Part shown: positions 18,564-28,016 of the stretch, piece after piece | Layout: each line of letters opens with the position of its first letter | Numbering within the stretch: position 1 is the stretch's first letter | Notes under the pieces: generated by a model | What the model was told of the DNA's origin: nothing | The model's database searches: none | What the model saw: only the letters and a program-made list of their open reading frames with translations | Assembly (NCBI GenBank): GCA_019359695.1 | Contig: JAHHGV010000022.1 | Location: forward strand, 1-64,000 | Source of the DNA: Brasilonema angustatum HA4187-MV1 | GTDB lineage: Bacteria > Cyanobacteriota > Cyanobacteriia > Cyanobacteriales > Nostocaceae | DNA: 64,000 bases | Direction of reading: 5' to 3' | Position numbers and translations under genes: made by a program

Positions 18564-18688
18564 TAGAACATCGATTCACTAATCCCAAAAACCCGGTTTA
18601 TTCTTATTGAGTCAACGAAATTTCGGTCTTCCCAGTAACAGAAACCGGGTTTTTTAGTCACAATTATCAATACTGAATCGCTGTTCTA
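18564..18688. repeat. inverted-repeat element, copy 1 (MITE-like)
   Basis: 125 bp with outer arms TAGAACATCGATTCACTAAT / ACTGAATCGCTGTTCTA and inner arms AAAAACCCGGTTT / AAACCGGGTTTTT. A second copy at 19243-19364 lies in the opposite outer orientation. The inner stem followed by T's could also terminate maeA transcription. Confidence 0.7.
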
Positions 18689-18823
18689 GGGTTGGCAATA
18701 TACGGGCGTTAAGCGTAGCTCTCCGTAGGAATCGCCTGCTACTATTTATGCTGCGATGATTCGTTTAATATTTAAGTAGGTTGCGTGATTAAAATTACTT
18801 TTCCAAAACTTTCCAGACATCCT

Positions 18824-18991
18824 CTAAGAAAAACTTGGCACATCAGATTTCGCATTGGTTGAGGACAAAGTAGCCTGTGATGCTTCTAAGCGTTTATTTT
18901 TAAAATTCAAAATCACAGATAGTAACTTGGGAAACGCAAGACAGACTACAACGTTTATCAAAGTTAGGAATAGACCATCCATCAAATTCAT
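18824..18991 (-). CDS. small membrane peptide, paralog A
   Basis: A 55-residue frame starting MNLMDGLFLTLINVVVCLAF then PKLLSVIL and a polar tail ending VPSFS. AAGGGAG lies 6 bases before the ATG, a strong ribosome site. One membrane helix (about residues 5-29) is evident. Residues 1-28 match the N-terminus of the peptide at 19491-19736 (MPLIDILLLTVINIVACLAF then PKLISVIL), with the divergence concentrated in the tails. Conservation of the hydrophobic part between two copies is the best evidence of coding. I do not recognise a family. Confidence 0.6.
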   Translation of the reverse strand: MNLMDGLFLTLINVVVCLAFPKLLSVILNFKNKRLEASQATLSSTNAKSDVPSFS

Positions 18992-19490
18992 AGATAACTC
19001 CCTTCTTCATAAAGGTGTTCTTTATATTTTCTTATTGTTAAACAAAATTCGTTAAAATTACGCAAAGCCAAATTTGAATTGATTGTTATGTCTATAAGTA
19101 ACTTTTAATATAAAAGTTTTTGATGATAACCATAGAGGGAATAATTATTTCAGAAATAGGAATCCTCCGCAGATTTTTGCGAAGCTTCGTACATATTTAT
19201 TGCTTCTTAAGCGTTAAGCGTTAAGCGTCCTGACTTTGTTAGTTCACTGATTCAGTATTCACCAATTGTGATCAAAAACCCGGTTTTTTATCATTGAGAT
19301 AACGAAATATCAGTCTTTCCACCAACATAAACCGGGTTTTTGGCATTAATGAATCGGTGTTCTAGGCTAACTCTGGAAAATTAGATGTGGTTTATGTTAT
19401 CAGTTAACAGTTAAGATTTATAACAATTATAAAAATAATACACTTTTGATGTAGAGATTTACGCATAAGTTAACCGATAACTTTACCCTG
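18992..19490. other. intergenic region between the two paralogs
   Basis: AT-rich. Contains the second inverted-repeat element and a short GCGTTAA tandem repeat at 19211-19228. No other gene seen. Confidence 0.6.
19243..19364. repeat. inverted-repeat element, copy 2 (MITE-like)
   Basis: Inner arms AAAAACCCGGTTTTTT / AAACCGGGTTTTTGG and a shared core (CATTGAGATAACGAAATATC versus TATTGAGTCAACGAAATTTC in copy 1). Its outer flanks match the reverse complement of copy 1 (GATTCAGTATT on the left, TGAATCGGTGTTCTA on the right). It lies downstream of small paralog B, as copy 1 lies downstream of paralog A. Confidence 0.7.
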
Positions 19491-19736
19491 TTAACCAGGA
19501 GAACACCTGTCACAAAAACTGGGACGGAATTTACAAAACGGTTCTTTTGTCAAGGTGTAACTTGTGCAATACGGAAAACTGGTAATTGAAATTACCTCTT
19601 TTTGCCTTGTTAAGGTACTCTGCAATAACTGATTCTGCCTAGTTAAAGTAGCCAGAATGACAGATATGAGTTTAGGAAATGCAAGACATGCAACAATATT
19701 TATTACCGTCAACAGCAAAATGTCTATCAAAGGCAT
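19491..19736 (-). CDS. small membrane peptide, paralog B
   Basis: An 81-residue frame with the same membrane N-terminus as paralog A, followed by two LTRQ-containing repeats (LATLTRQNQLLQ, STLTRQKEV) and a Cys-containing tail (C58, C68, C75, C78 approximately). The helix covers about residues 5-29. The ribosome site is weaker than for paralog A. The tail differs fully from paralog A, so it may be an unselected extension. Function unknown. Confidence 0.5.
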   Translation of the reverse strand: MPLIDILLLTVINIVACLAFPKLISVILATLTRQNQLLQSTLTRQKEVISITSFPYCTSYTLTKEPFCKFRPSFCDRCSPG

Positions 19737-19999
19737 AGGTCGTCACTTTACTTTTACAAATGAGGTGCTTGTTGCTTTTATTCAAAAGCAATATTTCTGT
19801 AACAAGTTAAAAGCAAAATTTGGCCTTGCTTCTCTCTCAGATAAATTCACTATAACATAAAGTTTTGTTAATCAATAGATTCATCAAATTTTGAGCATTG
19901 CTATAGACAAAATAAAATGTGTCATTTTCAATTTACTATTTGAACCACAGATCGGAATATGCTGGAGATATAATAAACTTTCTATTTGGGAGATGTGTT

Positions 20000-21994
20000 A
20001 TGTCGAAAACATACGATATTTCTTCTATAATATCTAACCTTTCTGAGCTAGAGCGCAGAAATTTACAGCGTTTGGCAGATTACTCGAACTTGAATTCACT
20101 GCCAGAAATATGGCCGTTGGTAGCAAAGCGATGTGGTGATACCGTCGCTCTTCGCGATCCTCATGCTAAACCAGAAGTTGTTATTACATATACGCAACTC
20201 TTTCAAAAAATTCAATATTTTGCTGCAGGATTGCAAGCATTGGGGGTGAAACCAACAGAACGTGTCTCCCTGATTTCGGATAATAGTCCGCGCTGGTTCA
20301 TTGCAGATCAGGGCATTATGACTGCTGGAGCGGTTGATGCAGTTCGTAGCTCCCAAGCAGAACGAGAAGAACTTGTATTTATCTTGGGAAATAGTGGTAG
20401 TACAGCGCTGGTGGTGGAAGATTTAAAAACTTTCAACAAGCTTAAACAGCGTCTTGGTGATTTGCCAATTCAATTGGTCATCTTGCTGAGTGATGAAGCA
20501 GCACCAACAGATGAAACCCTGAAAATAGTAAACTTTACTCAATTGCTTGAAATTGGGACAAACCATAGCTTAACGCCAGTTAAGCAAAATCACGATACTT
20601 TGGCAACACTTATATATACTTCTGGTACTACAGGGAAACCCAAAGGGGTGATGCTTTCTCACGGTAATTTGATGCACCAACTGCTAATATGTGGGACGGT
20701 ATTGCAACCAGAACCAGGAGAAGTTGTTCTCAGCATTCTCCCCAGCTGGCACAGCTATGAACGCACTTGTGAATATTTCTTACTGTCTCAAGGTTGCACC
20801 CAAATTTACACTAACCTGCGGTTTGTGAAGGGGGATTTGAAAGAATTTAAACCCAATTACATGGTAGGTGTACCACGTCTATGGGAATCAATTTATGAAG
20901 GAGTGCAAAAACAGTTCCGCGAGCAAAGCGCAAACAAGCAACGCCTGATTAACTACTTTATGGGCGTTAGCCAGAAGTATATCAAAGCGCGGCGAATCGC
21001 CCAAGGATTGAGTTTAGAGAATTTAAACCCCTCAATCATCGAGCGATTTGCAGCTAGTATACAAGCATCAGCTTTATTCCCTCTCCACGCTTTGGGAGAA
21101 CGGCTTGTTTATGCCAAGGTACGGGAAGCAACGGGGGGAGAAATTAAGCAGATGATTAGCGGTGGCGGTGCACTTCCCAAGCACATAGATGACTTTTTTG
21201 AAACTATTGGTGTAGAGATTTTGCAGGGCTATGGCTTGACGGAAACTTCTCCCATCGTCCATGTGCGTCGTCCTTGGCATAATGTGCGCGGTTCATCTGG
21301 GGAAGCAGTACCAGGTACAGAAACGAAAATACTAGATCCGGAAACTCGCAAACTTTTGCCAGTTGGGGAGCGAGGTTTGGTGATGCTGCGAGGACCGCAA
21401 ATTATGCAAGGCTATTACCAAAATCCTGAAGCAACAGCCAAAGCAATTGACAAGGAGGGTTGGTTTGATAGCGGTGATTTGGGTTGGGTGACACCACAAA
21501 ATGACTTAGTTCTGACCGGACGAGCAAAGGATACGATTGTATTAACCAATGGGGAAAATATCGAGCCGCAGCCAATTGAAGATGCGTGTTTGCGATCGCC
21601 CTACATAGATCAGATAATGCTTGTTGGACAAGACCAACGCAGTCTCGGTGCATTGATAGTCCCCAATTTGTTAGCCCTAGAAAAATGGCTTCAAACTAAA
21701 AATCTGCATCTACGTCTGCCGGATGAAGCCGCCAAACAAATAAGTACTGAAGATCCCGCAGGTAAGACGGAAGTCACCTTGGAGAGTAAAATAATTCAGG
21801 ATTTATTTCGGCAAGAATTGATTCGGGAAGTGCAAAACCGTCCAGGCTATCGACCGGATGACCGCATTGGTCCGTTCAAGCTCATTCTAGAGCCGTTTTC
21901 ACCAGAAAATGGCATGATGACACAAACACTGAAAATTAGGCGACAGGTCGTGATGGAGCGCTATCACGATATTATTAACCCAATGTTTGCCTGA
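20000..21994 (+). CDS. aas: long-chain acyl-ACP synthetase (AMP-dependent, Aas type)
   Basis: A 664-residue ATP-dependent fatty acid activator. Cyanobacteria use this enzyme to recycle free fatty acids onto acyl carrier protein at the membrane. AMP-binding motifs are TLIYTSGTTGKPKGVMLSHG, LQGYGLTETSP and GWFDSGDLGW; TGRAKDTIVLTNGENIEPQPIE is the C-terminal hinge. LPEIWPLVAKRCGD and SDNSPRWFIADQGIMTAGAV recall Synechocystis slr1609-type proteins. The ATG at 20000 has GGGAGA upstream; the frame extends 27 residues further but without a ribosome site. RSSQAEREELVFIL is as expected, with GAVDAVR in place of the usual GAVNVVR. Acyl-CoA synthetase activity is the alternative. Confidence 0.88.
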   Translation: MSKTYDISSIISNLSELERRNLQRLADYSNLNSLPEIWPLVAKRCGDTVALRDPHAKPEVVITYTQLFQKIQYFAAGLQALGVKPTERVSLISDNSPRWFIADQGIMTAGAVDAVRSSQAEREELVFILGNSGSTALVVEDLKTFNKLKQRLGDLPIQLVILLSDEAAPTDETLKIVNFTQLLEIGTNHSLTPVKQNHDTLATLIYTSGTTGKPKGVMLSHGNLMHQLLICGTVLQPEPGEVVLSILPSWHSYERTCEYFLLSQGCTQIYTNLRFVKGDLKEFKPNYMVGVPRLWESIYEGVQKQFREQSANKQRLINYFMGVSQKYIKARRIAQGLSLENLNPSIIERFAASIQASALFPLHALGERLVYAKVREATGGEIKQMISGGGALPKHIDDFFETIGVEILQGYGLTETSPIVHVRRPWHNVRGSSGEAVPGTETKILDPETRKLLPVGERGLVMLRGPQIMQGYYQNPEATAKAIDKEGWFDSGDLGWVTPQNDLVLTGRAKDTIVLTNGENIEPQPIEDACLRSPYIDQIMLVGQDQRSLGALIVPNLLALEKWLQTKNLHLRLPDEAAKQISTEDPAGKTEVTLESKIIQDLFRQELIREVQNRPGYRPDDRIGPFKLILEPFSPENGMMTQTLKIRRQVVMERYHDIINPMFA

Positions 21995-22036
21995 TTATAT
22001 CCCACCTGCAAATTATAGAGTGAACGTGAAACATTT

Positions 22037-22486
22037 ATGGATGCCTCGAAATCTCAACTGCTGCTAAAACGCGTTGTTAACGTCAAAGCGATCGTAACTC
22101 CCCTTTGGAAAGAGGAAGTGCAGCAGCAACTGCAAACGCAAATTAATCAAATTGACCAGCAACTGCAACAAATCGACATGGAAGGACAGCGGGCGATTTC
22201 AGCAGTTCAAAAGCAGAGTCTGCAACCACCTGGTCCCCAAACCCTGCAACAAATTGAGAATATTCAAGGTCAAGTTAATCAAAAGAAAAGTGAACTCTTG
22301 GAGCAAAAAAATCAAAGTCTGCAAAATCTCCAGCAAGTCCAGTTTTTAGAGTTGGATCAAGAAGTTAACCAATTTCAAATGGAAAGCTTTTTTCATGTGG
22401 AACCAGGTGATAACTTGATTGGCAAATTGCAGGTAGAAGTTGTACTACGTGATGGTGTTGTAGAAGAAGTTCGCGGTGATATTTAA
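22037..22486 (+). CDS. YlqD-family protein
   Basis: A 149-residue soluble protein. The first part (LLLKRVVNVKAIVTPLWKEE) and the last (FHVEPGDNLIGKLQVEVVLR then DGVVEEVRGDI) form the small beta domain, separated by a long Gln/Glu-rich coiled coil (about residues 28-112, heptads with QQQLQTQINQIDQQLQQI). This architecture fits the YlqD family of unknown function (PF11068 as I recall it). It follows the acyl-ACP synthetase by 42 bp and may share its transcript. Confidence 0.75.
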   Translation: MDASKSQLLLKRVVNVKAIVTPLWKEEVQQQLQTQINQIDQQLQQIDMEGQRAISAVQKQSLQPPGPQTLQQIENIQGQVNQKKSELLEQKNQSLQNLQQVQFLELDQEVNQFQMESFFHVEPGDNLIGKLQVEVVLRDGVVEEVRGDI

Positions 22487-22539
22487 ATTTGTCCTTTGTT
22501 CTTGGTTGTTATAGAGTGACTAAGACTAAGAACAAATAA

Positions 22540-23064
22540 CTATTGACAGGTTTGGGTTGACTGTGGTTTGTGAGGGCTGCTTCCAGGTATACATTGTACC
22601 TGGGAGCCAGCCCAAATAATTTGCCACACACGAGGGGAACTCACAAAAAGCGATCGCCCAAAGGTTGTCAGTTCAACTCGATATTTCAGTGCTTTGAGAA
22701 AATTCTTTGCTGGCTCTATTTGCGTAATTGTTACTAACGCTTGATTGGGGTAGGGATAAAAGACCTCAACCTTGCGAGTTTCTAAGGTTGAATCCATGTT
22801 ATCAAAGGCATTGAGCGCAAGATCTGCTGGATCACTACCTTGAAGAGGAGAGTTAATACTTTCCAGAGGCACAGTGTGATAATTTGCCCGCTCCGAGTTG
22901 ACAATTTCTTGTGCTATGTTGACATCTGAAAACTGAGGTATTTGCCTATTGTTCATACTAGAAACCGCTTCAGATGGCTGGCGCTGAATGATGTAAACAC
23001 CAGTAGCAGCGGTGGCAAAGATACTGAATATCACAATCAAAAACAACTTCAACTTTGCCGACAT
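22540..23064 (-). CDS. membrane-anchored hypothetical protein
   Basis: A 174-residue protein with one N-terminal membrane segment (KLFLIVIFSIFATAATGVYI) and an extracytoplasmic domain. The latter has FYPYPNQALVTITQIEP and KALKYRVELTTFGRSLFVSS followed by RVWQIIWAGSQVQC, which read like a compact beta domain. I recall similar uncharacterised cyanobacterial proteins but no function. A well-formed start (ATG preceded by TAAATTTT, no clear SD) and a full-length frame favour a real gene. Confidence 0.6.
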   Translation of the reverse strand: MSAKLKLFLIVIFSIFATAATGVYIIQRQPSEAVSSMNNRQIPQFSDVNIAQEIVNSERANYHTVPLESINSPLQGSDPADLALNAFDNMDSTLETRKVEVFYPYPNQALVTITQIEPAKNFLKALKYRVELTTFGRSLFVSSPRVWQIIWAGSQVQCIPGSSPHKPQSTQTCQ

Positions 23065-23431
23065 AAAATTTAACAGCCAATTAAAATCAGGTTAAATATT
23101 AATTTTGAATCTTAGATTAAGGTATGGTTCTTCTTCTTACTTATGAGTGGAATTTAGATTTTGACAGTCGTGATGAGAAATACAAATAAATAGACCTTGT
23201 GGTCTTAATATAGTTCCTCACCACTATTGAGCAACTAGAGGTATCAAAATGTAAGGGTATCAAAAAAATAAGAATGTTATTTATTACCTGGTCAAATTTT
23301 AATAATGACTGTCCTACACCCAAGATCTATGTTTCCCAAAACTGCGCCCCTAGGGTAGCGAGGTCAAGATACAATTCGATCTGACACAAACTGTAAAAGT
23401 CCATTAATTATCGATTCACCAAACCACTTAT
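23065..23431. other. intergenic region upstream of the E2 gene
   Basis: AT-rich, with no gene. Presumably contains both the promoter of the hypothetical gene at 22540 (minus) and that of the E2 gene (plus). Confidence 0.4.
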
Positions 23432-24757
23432 ATGAGCATTTACGAAGTATTTATGCCGGCGCTAAGTTCCACCATGACCGAAGGTAAAATCGTCTCGTGG
23501 GTAAAATCTCCTGGAGATAAAGTGGAAAAAGGCGAAACAGTGGTGGTTGTCGAGTCAGATAAGGCAGATATGGATGTGGAATCCTTTTATGAAGGATATC
23601 TTGCTCACATCATCGTGCAAGCTGGTGAAACAGCCTCCGTTGGAAGTGCGATCGCTTTGTTGACGGAAACCGAAGCTGAAATCGAAACTGCATCTCAAGC
23701 TAATTCTGGGAGTACTGCGGCTATTGATGAAGCAACTGCAGCTATTAAGAGCCCAAAAATAGCAGAAACAACCACAGTCGCAACACCCCCTGCTTCTCAA
23801 AACGGAACTACCAGCCATACAAATGGTCGGCTAGTAGTTTCACCCCGTGCCCGTAAATTAGCTAAGGAACTGAAAGTTGATTTAAGTGGCATCTCTGGTA
23901 GTGGCCCCCACGGTCGTATTGTCGCCCAGGATGTAGAAGCAGCAGCAGGAAAGTCTAGCAAACAAGCCGCCACAGTGACTCCTGTCCCACCTCCACAACC
24001 AACGCCAACCATAACCCCTGTTCCACCTACACCCACTAAAGTTGCTCCTGCACCAGCACCTGCGCCGGCGATCGCTGCACTACCAGGTCAAGTAGTACCT
24101 TTTACTACTCTGCAAAATGCTGTAGCACGCAACATGGTAGCCAGTTTATCCGTACCAGTTATCCATATAGGTTACACAATTACCACTGATGCGCTTGACA
24201 ACCTTTATAAACAAATTAAGTCTAAAGGCGTGACTATGACAACCCTTCTGGCAAAAGCTGTAGCGGTGACATTGCAAAAACACCCACTCCTTAATGCTAA
24301 ATATTCTGAACAAGGAATTGTGTACCACTCTAGTATAAATGTTGCCGTAGCGGTGGCAATGGATGACGGGGGATTGATTACACCAGTATTACAGAATGCA
24401 GATATGGCGGATATATACTCTCTATCCCGCGATTGGAAGTCTTTGGTAGATCGCGCGAGAGCGAAAAAGCTCCAACCAGAGGAGTATAACAGCGGTACCT
24501 TTACAATATCGAACCTAGGAATGTTCGGTGTAGATAGATTTGATGCAATCCTACCACCCGGACAAGGTTCTATTTTGGCAATTGGCGCATCTCGTCCGCA
24601 AATCGTAGCAACACCTGAAGGTTTATTTGGCGTCAAGCAACAGATGCAGGTGAATATAACCTGTGATCACCGCATTATCTATGGTGCTGATGCTGCGGCG
24701 TTCTTGAAAGATTTGGCGAAGTTGATTTCGACAAATCCTGAATCTTTGATGTTGTAG
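23432..24757 (+). CDS. pdhC: pyruvate dehydrogenase E2 (dihydrolipoyl acetyltransferase)
   Basis: A 441-residue core subunit of the pyruvate dehydrogenase complex that moves the acetyl group to CoA. The lipoyl domain is at 1-80 with the lipoyl-lysine K44 in ESDKADMD. A Thr/Ala-rich linker leads to the E3-binding domain (about 131-170, SPRARKLAKELKVDLSGISG, then SGPHGRIVAQDVE). A Pro/Ala linker then leads to the catalytic domain, ending NITCDHRIIYGADAAAFLKD with the DHR active-site pattern. Length and domain order are normal for cyanobacteria with a single lipoyl domain. Monocistronic, with a terminator immediately after. Confidence 0.95.
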   Translation: MSIYEVFMPALSSTMTEGKIVSWVKSPGDKVEKGETVVVVESDKADMDVESFYEGYLAHIIVQAGETASVGSAIALLTETEAEIETASQANSGSTAAIDEATAAIKSPKIAETTTVATPPASQNGTTSHTNGRLVVSPRARKLAKELKVDLSGISGSGPHGRIVAQDVEAAAGKSSKQAATVTPVPPPQPTPTITPVPPTPTKVAPAPAPAPAIAALPGQVVPFTTLQNAVARNMVASLSVPVIHIGYTITTDALDNLYKQIKSKGVTMTTLLAKAVAVTLQKHPLLNAKYSEQGIVYHSSINVAVAVAMDDGGLITPVLQNADMADIYSLSRDWKSLVDRARAKKLQPEEYNSGTFTISNLGMFGVDRFDAILPPGQGSILAIGASRPQIVATPEGLFGVKQQMQVNITCDHRIIYGADAAAFLKDLAKLISTNPESLML

Positions 24758-25647
24758 TTCGGATGAAAATCAAACCGCCTTGGCTCACAATTGAATCAAG
24801 GCGGTTTACAGTAGGTAAAAAATTTGAAGATCGTTTTTGTTTTGATCTCGTTTTCAGGCACAGCCTGAAAACGATTTCACTGTCTGCAAGCCGAGTAGTA
24901 AACCGTAATCCAGCACTAGGGTTAATAGGGTAATTACAAGAAATAACAGCAGCACTGGGGCTAATTCTAAAGTTTGACTCAGTGTATGGACACGACCAAG
25001 CAATATCAACTGTATTGGACAATAAAGTATCCTAAGTCTTTGTAGCAAGGTATATCAAAGCTTGTGAAATACTTGGAATTGAATGAATAACTCCATAAAA
25101 CCCAGCCGCCTGTCATTTAACTTATCAAAAAATCGCCTAAACAAAGCCCTCACTGCTGCCAATATTTCTATGGTGATACAGAACCTAACCGAGACATTAC
25201 GATTATGGCGAGGGTAGTAACTCCAAATTGCGCCCACCGTTTAAAGCGGTACCCAATCAGTCGTCACAACTCTTACACCTACAATTACCAACGCTAGCAC
25301 AAGCACCTGCAAGGTCATCAACTTTCCACTTGCATCAACGGCGACTCCTGCGTATTTTGCCGCCAGAAAAGACTTACAGGTAGACGCTAACTTCATCCTG
25401 GCTCCTAGATCTGTTAAACATCTTAATGAGAAAGCAGTCTATGGGTATATGAGTCAAGCAATGATATGGACGCCACAGATAGAAAACGAGTCGGTAAAAC
25501 GAAACTCGCCAGTGTCTTCCTCACAACAGCTTTCTGTAGACGCCCTAATGATCGCTTTTGTAAAAATGGGGAATTTTTCAAAACCAGGACATTCATTTTA
25601 TATCAATCGCGTTTATCAACGTGGATTGCTAGCGATGGCAAGCTTAT
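24758..25647. other. 890-bp gap, no convincing gene
   Basis: After the two hairpins there is a minus-strand frame at 24854-25048 (64 residues, hydrophobic LELAPVLLLFLVITLLTLVL) that could be a small membrane protein, but its end is formed by the hairpin and it has no clear ribosome site. The plus-strand frames at 25449-25826 overlap the patU 3' end and look like noise. Confidence 0.4.
24772..24807 (+). terminator. terminator of the E2 gene
   Basis: AAACCGCCTTG and CAAGGCGGTTT arms 15 bp downstream of the stop codon. A second perfect hairpin, CGTTTTCAGGC-ACA-GCCTGAAAACG, follows at 24849-24873. Confidence 0.75.
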
Positions 25648-26628
25648 TTATAAAGTGGGAACAATCACAAATACAAGCGGTTGTTGGTCTATTTCTTTTA
25701 ACTCAACTTCCAAGGTATAAGTCTGGTTTGGTTGGGTGTTGTGTAATTCTACACTTAGACATCCCGGACTCGATGACTCAGCTGTTGCTTGGGCAGCATC
25801 TCCTTGAAGCTTCACAATCGCTTTAGAGGGCAATTCAGTTTCAACTCTTAGCTTCGTCACTTGAGCTTGAGTTTGGTATTCTACCTTTAGGGTCAAAACA
25901 CCTGCACTTGTAAGCCATTGCCTTTCTACTACTGGGTTGGTAGCTGAAACTGGCAGAGTTAGATTTTCTATTAGCTGTTTTGCAGCCAGCAACGAAAGCG
26001 CCATCTGTTGCTGTGGCTGTAAGTCTGAGTAATCACTCTCTAAATTCGGCATACTTTCTAGAGCATCCACAGAACGAGAGGGAGTTCTTAGCACTATTCC
26101 TGCTAAGTCATTCAATGTTTGATATTCTTCAGGAAAGAGGCTCTCCACAGCCGCAACGAGTTTTGCCCCTAACGGTATAGAAGAGGCAATCATCGCCTGA
26201 CACTTCTCCAGCAATTGCTGGAAAATTCTTTCCGGCAGTTGAATCGGCAGATTCAGCTTAGATTGCTGTACTGCCCAGCCCCAAACCGGAACCAACTCAA
26301 GCGCTGGCTTGTCTAGACATTCGGGATACTCTATAAGCTGAGCTTCCCAAGGGAATAATGGTGGATGATTTTGAATTTGAGTTTGTAACCGACGTTTAAG
26401 GACGGCTTGGAAACGTTCTTGCACAGTAGGAATTTCTCCCAGTTGAATAGTTCGGGGTAGACACCTTAACTCAAAAGCGCCACCGTTTAAGGCGGCGGCT
26501 GTTTCATTAATATGTTCTACCCCTTCATTTTCCTCACAATTGACCAATTTTGGATCGTTGGTTTGGGCATTTTTTGCCAACAACCAAGCGATTAATTGGT
26601 TTTGTAAGGATTCTGAGTCACTATTCAT
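25648..26628 (-). CDS. patU: PatU-like heterocyst pattern protein
   Basis: A 326-residue protein directly downstream of hetZ. Its ATG lies in ATGAATAG, overlapping the hetZ stop by 8 bases, so translation is probably coupled. The N-terminus (MNSDSESLQNQLIAWLLAKN) and the size fit an undivided PatU. In Anabaena PCC 7120, as I recall, the gene is split into patU5 and patU3, with the PatU3 product antagonising HetZ. The C-terminal part (VNPVVERQW-like: TNPVVERQWLTSAGVLTLKVE) forms a predicted beta-rich domain similar to DUF1822 proteins. The family call rests mainly on synteny and on memory of the sequence. Confidence 0.7.
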   Translation of the reverse strand: MNSDSESLQNQLIAWLLAKNAQTNDPKLVNCEENEGVEHINETAAALNGGAFELRCLPRTIQLGEIPTVQERFQAVLKRRLQTQIQNHPPLFPWEAQLIEYPECLDKPALELVPVWGWAVQQSKLNLPIQLPERIFQQLLEKCQAMIASSIPLGAKLVAAVESLFPEEYQTLNDLAGIVLRTPSRSVDALESMPNLESDYSDLQPQQQMALSLLAAKQLIENLTLPVSATNPVVERQWLTSAGVLTLKVEYQTQAQVTKLRVETELPSKAIVKLQGDAAQATAESSSPGCLSVELHNTQPNQTYTLEVELKEIDQQPLVFVIVPTL

Positions 26629-27811
26629 GGGTAGATGCACCTGATCCGGAAATTAGAGAGTTACGAATTTCCCAAGCTTGTTCAAGAATTTTAAACCACC
26701 GTTTTTGCATTTGTGCCATCGATAATCCTAAAGTTTTGGCAATTTTTTCATCCGGATGACCTTGTTGTTTCAACTCTAGTAAAGACTGTTGTTTCTCGTC
26801 CAGTTGAGCCGTATACACTTCCCATTGCTGAGGAGTTAAGCCCAAATTTGTCTGTAAATCTGCTTCTAGCCACTCGTGAACCAATTCCCAGCGATGCAAT
26901 AAGGCAAACCGGATTAAATGGTATTTAAAGCGCTGCTGCAAATAATCCCGCTGGCGAGCAGTTAAGCCCAAGATCGACTCAATTTCCTGCGCTGATAAAT
27001 CCTGGAGGCGCAAAGCAAAGTAATCAGCACAATCTGATTGTTGCCGCTCTTCCAAATAATTCATGAGTTCAGTAATCACGACAGAGCGTAACGTATCTTC
27101 TTGAGGTTCTGGCTCTGGTTGTGTCGCCATCGCACTTCGCAACTGCTGCACTGCTGGATCTTCCCAAGAGCCATCAGCTTCGTTGCCACTACCTTCTGCT
27201 GCTTGTTCTATGTCTACGCAGGTTTCCGGCGGTTGTTGTTGAGAAAATGTTTGTGCTCGGAGAATAATCAACTGTTGTTGACGCCCTGGTAAAGGAATCC
27301 TTCGCTTAGCATAGCGTTCTGTGAATGCCATGTATTCTGCTAATTCCAAAAGTGTTTGAGGACGGTAGGTAGTGCCTAGTTGATTCTCCCGTCGGAAGGC
27401 GTTTAATGCCTCTAGGTAAAAACTCTGCAAGAAATCTTCGATGACGACGAGCCGCCCTTGATAACTCAATTGTCTTTGGGGAGGATTGATGTAGCGATAA
27501 ATAATCGCACTCAAAGTACTGTGTAACTCTACTCTGCCCCGATTGGAACCCAACTCGTAGTACCTCAAACACTGTTGTAAGCGATGTCGGGCAAGGGTCA
27601 TTGCAGAATTTTCTACAGTCCCAGCAGCTTGGATGCGCTTGCTTTCACTGCAAATTCTATTAACTTCGGCAGCAATTCGTGTTGCCACATCGCGGCAATT
27701 TTGCTCCGAAGCTTTGGTTGATTGCTGAAGCTCCTTGAAAAGGAGTTGAAATATCGCCTCCACGCCGATAGAACTTACTCCCTGAATTGTTATGGTTGCG
27801 GCTGAATTCAT
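26621..27811 (-). CDS. hetZ: HetZ heterocyst differentiation regulator
   Basis: A 396-residue protein starting MNSAATITIQGVSSIGVEAI. The N-terminal half has CRDVATRIAAEVNRICSESK and SYQGRLVVIEDFLQSFYLEA then LNAFRRENQL. The middle is acidic and Gln-rich. The C-terminal half has two sigma-region-4-like helix-turn-helix segments (LSAQEIESILGLTARQRDYL; PDEKIAKTLGLSMAQMQKRW). HetZ is a DNA-binding regulator of early heterocyst differentiation whose gene is activated by HetR. I looked for a HetR-type palindrome upstream (27812-27960) and did not find a clean one. The neighbourhood (amidases, murI, sds, hetZ, patU) is as I recall it from Anabaena. Confidence 0.8.
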   Translation of the reverse strand: MNSAATITIQGVSSIGVEAIFQLLFKELQQSTKASEQNCRDVATRIAAEVNRICSESKRIQAAGTVENSAMTLARHRLQQCLRYYELGSNRGRVELHSTLSAIIYRYINPPQRQLSYQGRLVVIEDFLQSFYLEALNAFRRENQLGTTYRPQTLLELAEYMAFTERYAKRRIPLPGRQQQLIILRAQTFSQQQPPETCVDIEQAAEGSGNEADGSWEDPAVQQLRSAMATQPEPEPQEDTLRSVVITELMNYLEERQQSDCADYFALRLQDLSAQEIESILGLTARQRDYLQQRFKYHLIRFALLHRWELVHEWLEADLQTNLGLTPQQWEVYTAQLDEKQQSLLELKQQGHPDEKIAKTLGLSMAQMQKRWFKILEQAWEIRNSLISGSGASTHE

Positions 27812-28016
27812 AGTCTGGTGTTTAGAAAGACCCTAACATAGTTATGTACCACCTGTAAGACTGAGAGTATTGGGTTGAGGATTTTGCGTACAACTCAAAC
27901 GTGCCGAAATCGTGTGTTATGGAATAAATCGGAATTTAATCTTGCCAAATTTTGTTTGATTGTTCGCTTTTGATAGATGTTATTGCCACTACCCATTCAC
28001 CAGTTTACAGGTCATT

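Noticed and set aside
24675-25022. 115-codon minus-strand frame
   Set aside because: Overlaps the E2 3' end and its terminator; no motifs.
27812-28016. HetR-binding palindrome upstream of hetZ
   Set aside because: Only weak half-matches (TTGAG/CTCAA near 27880); not enough to call a site.
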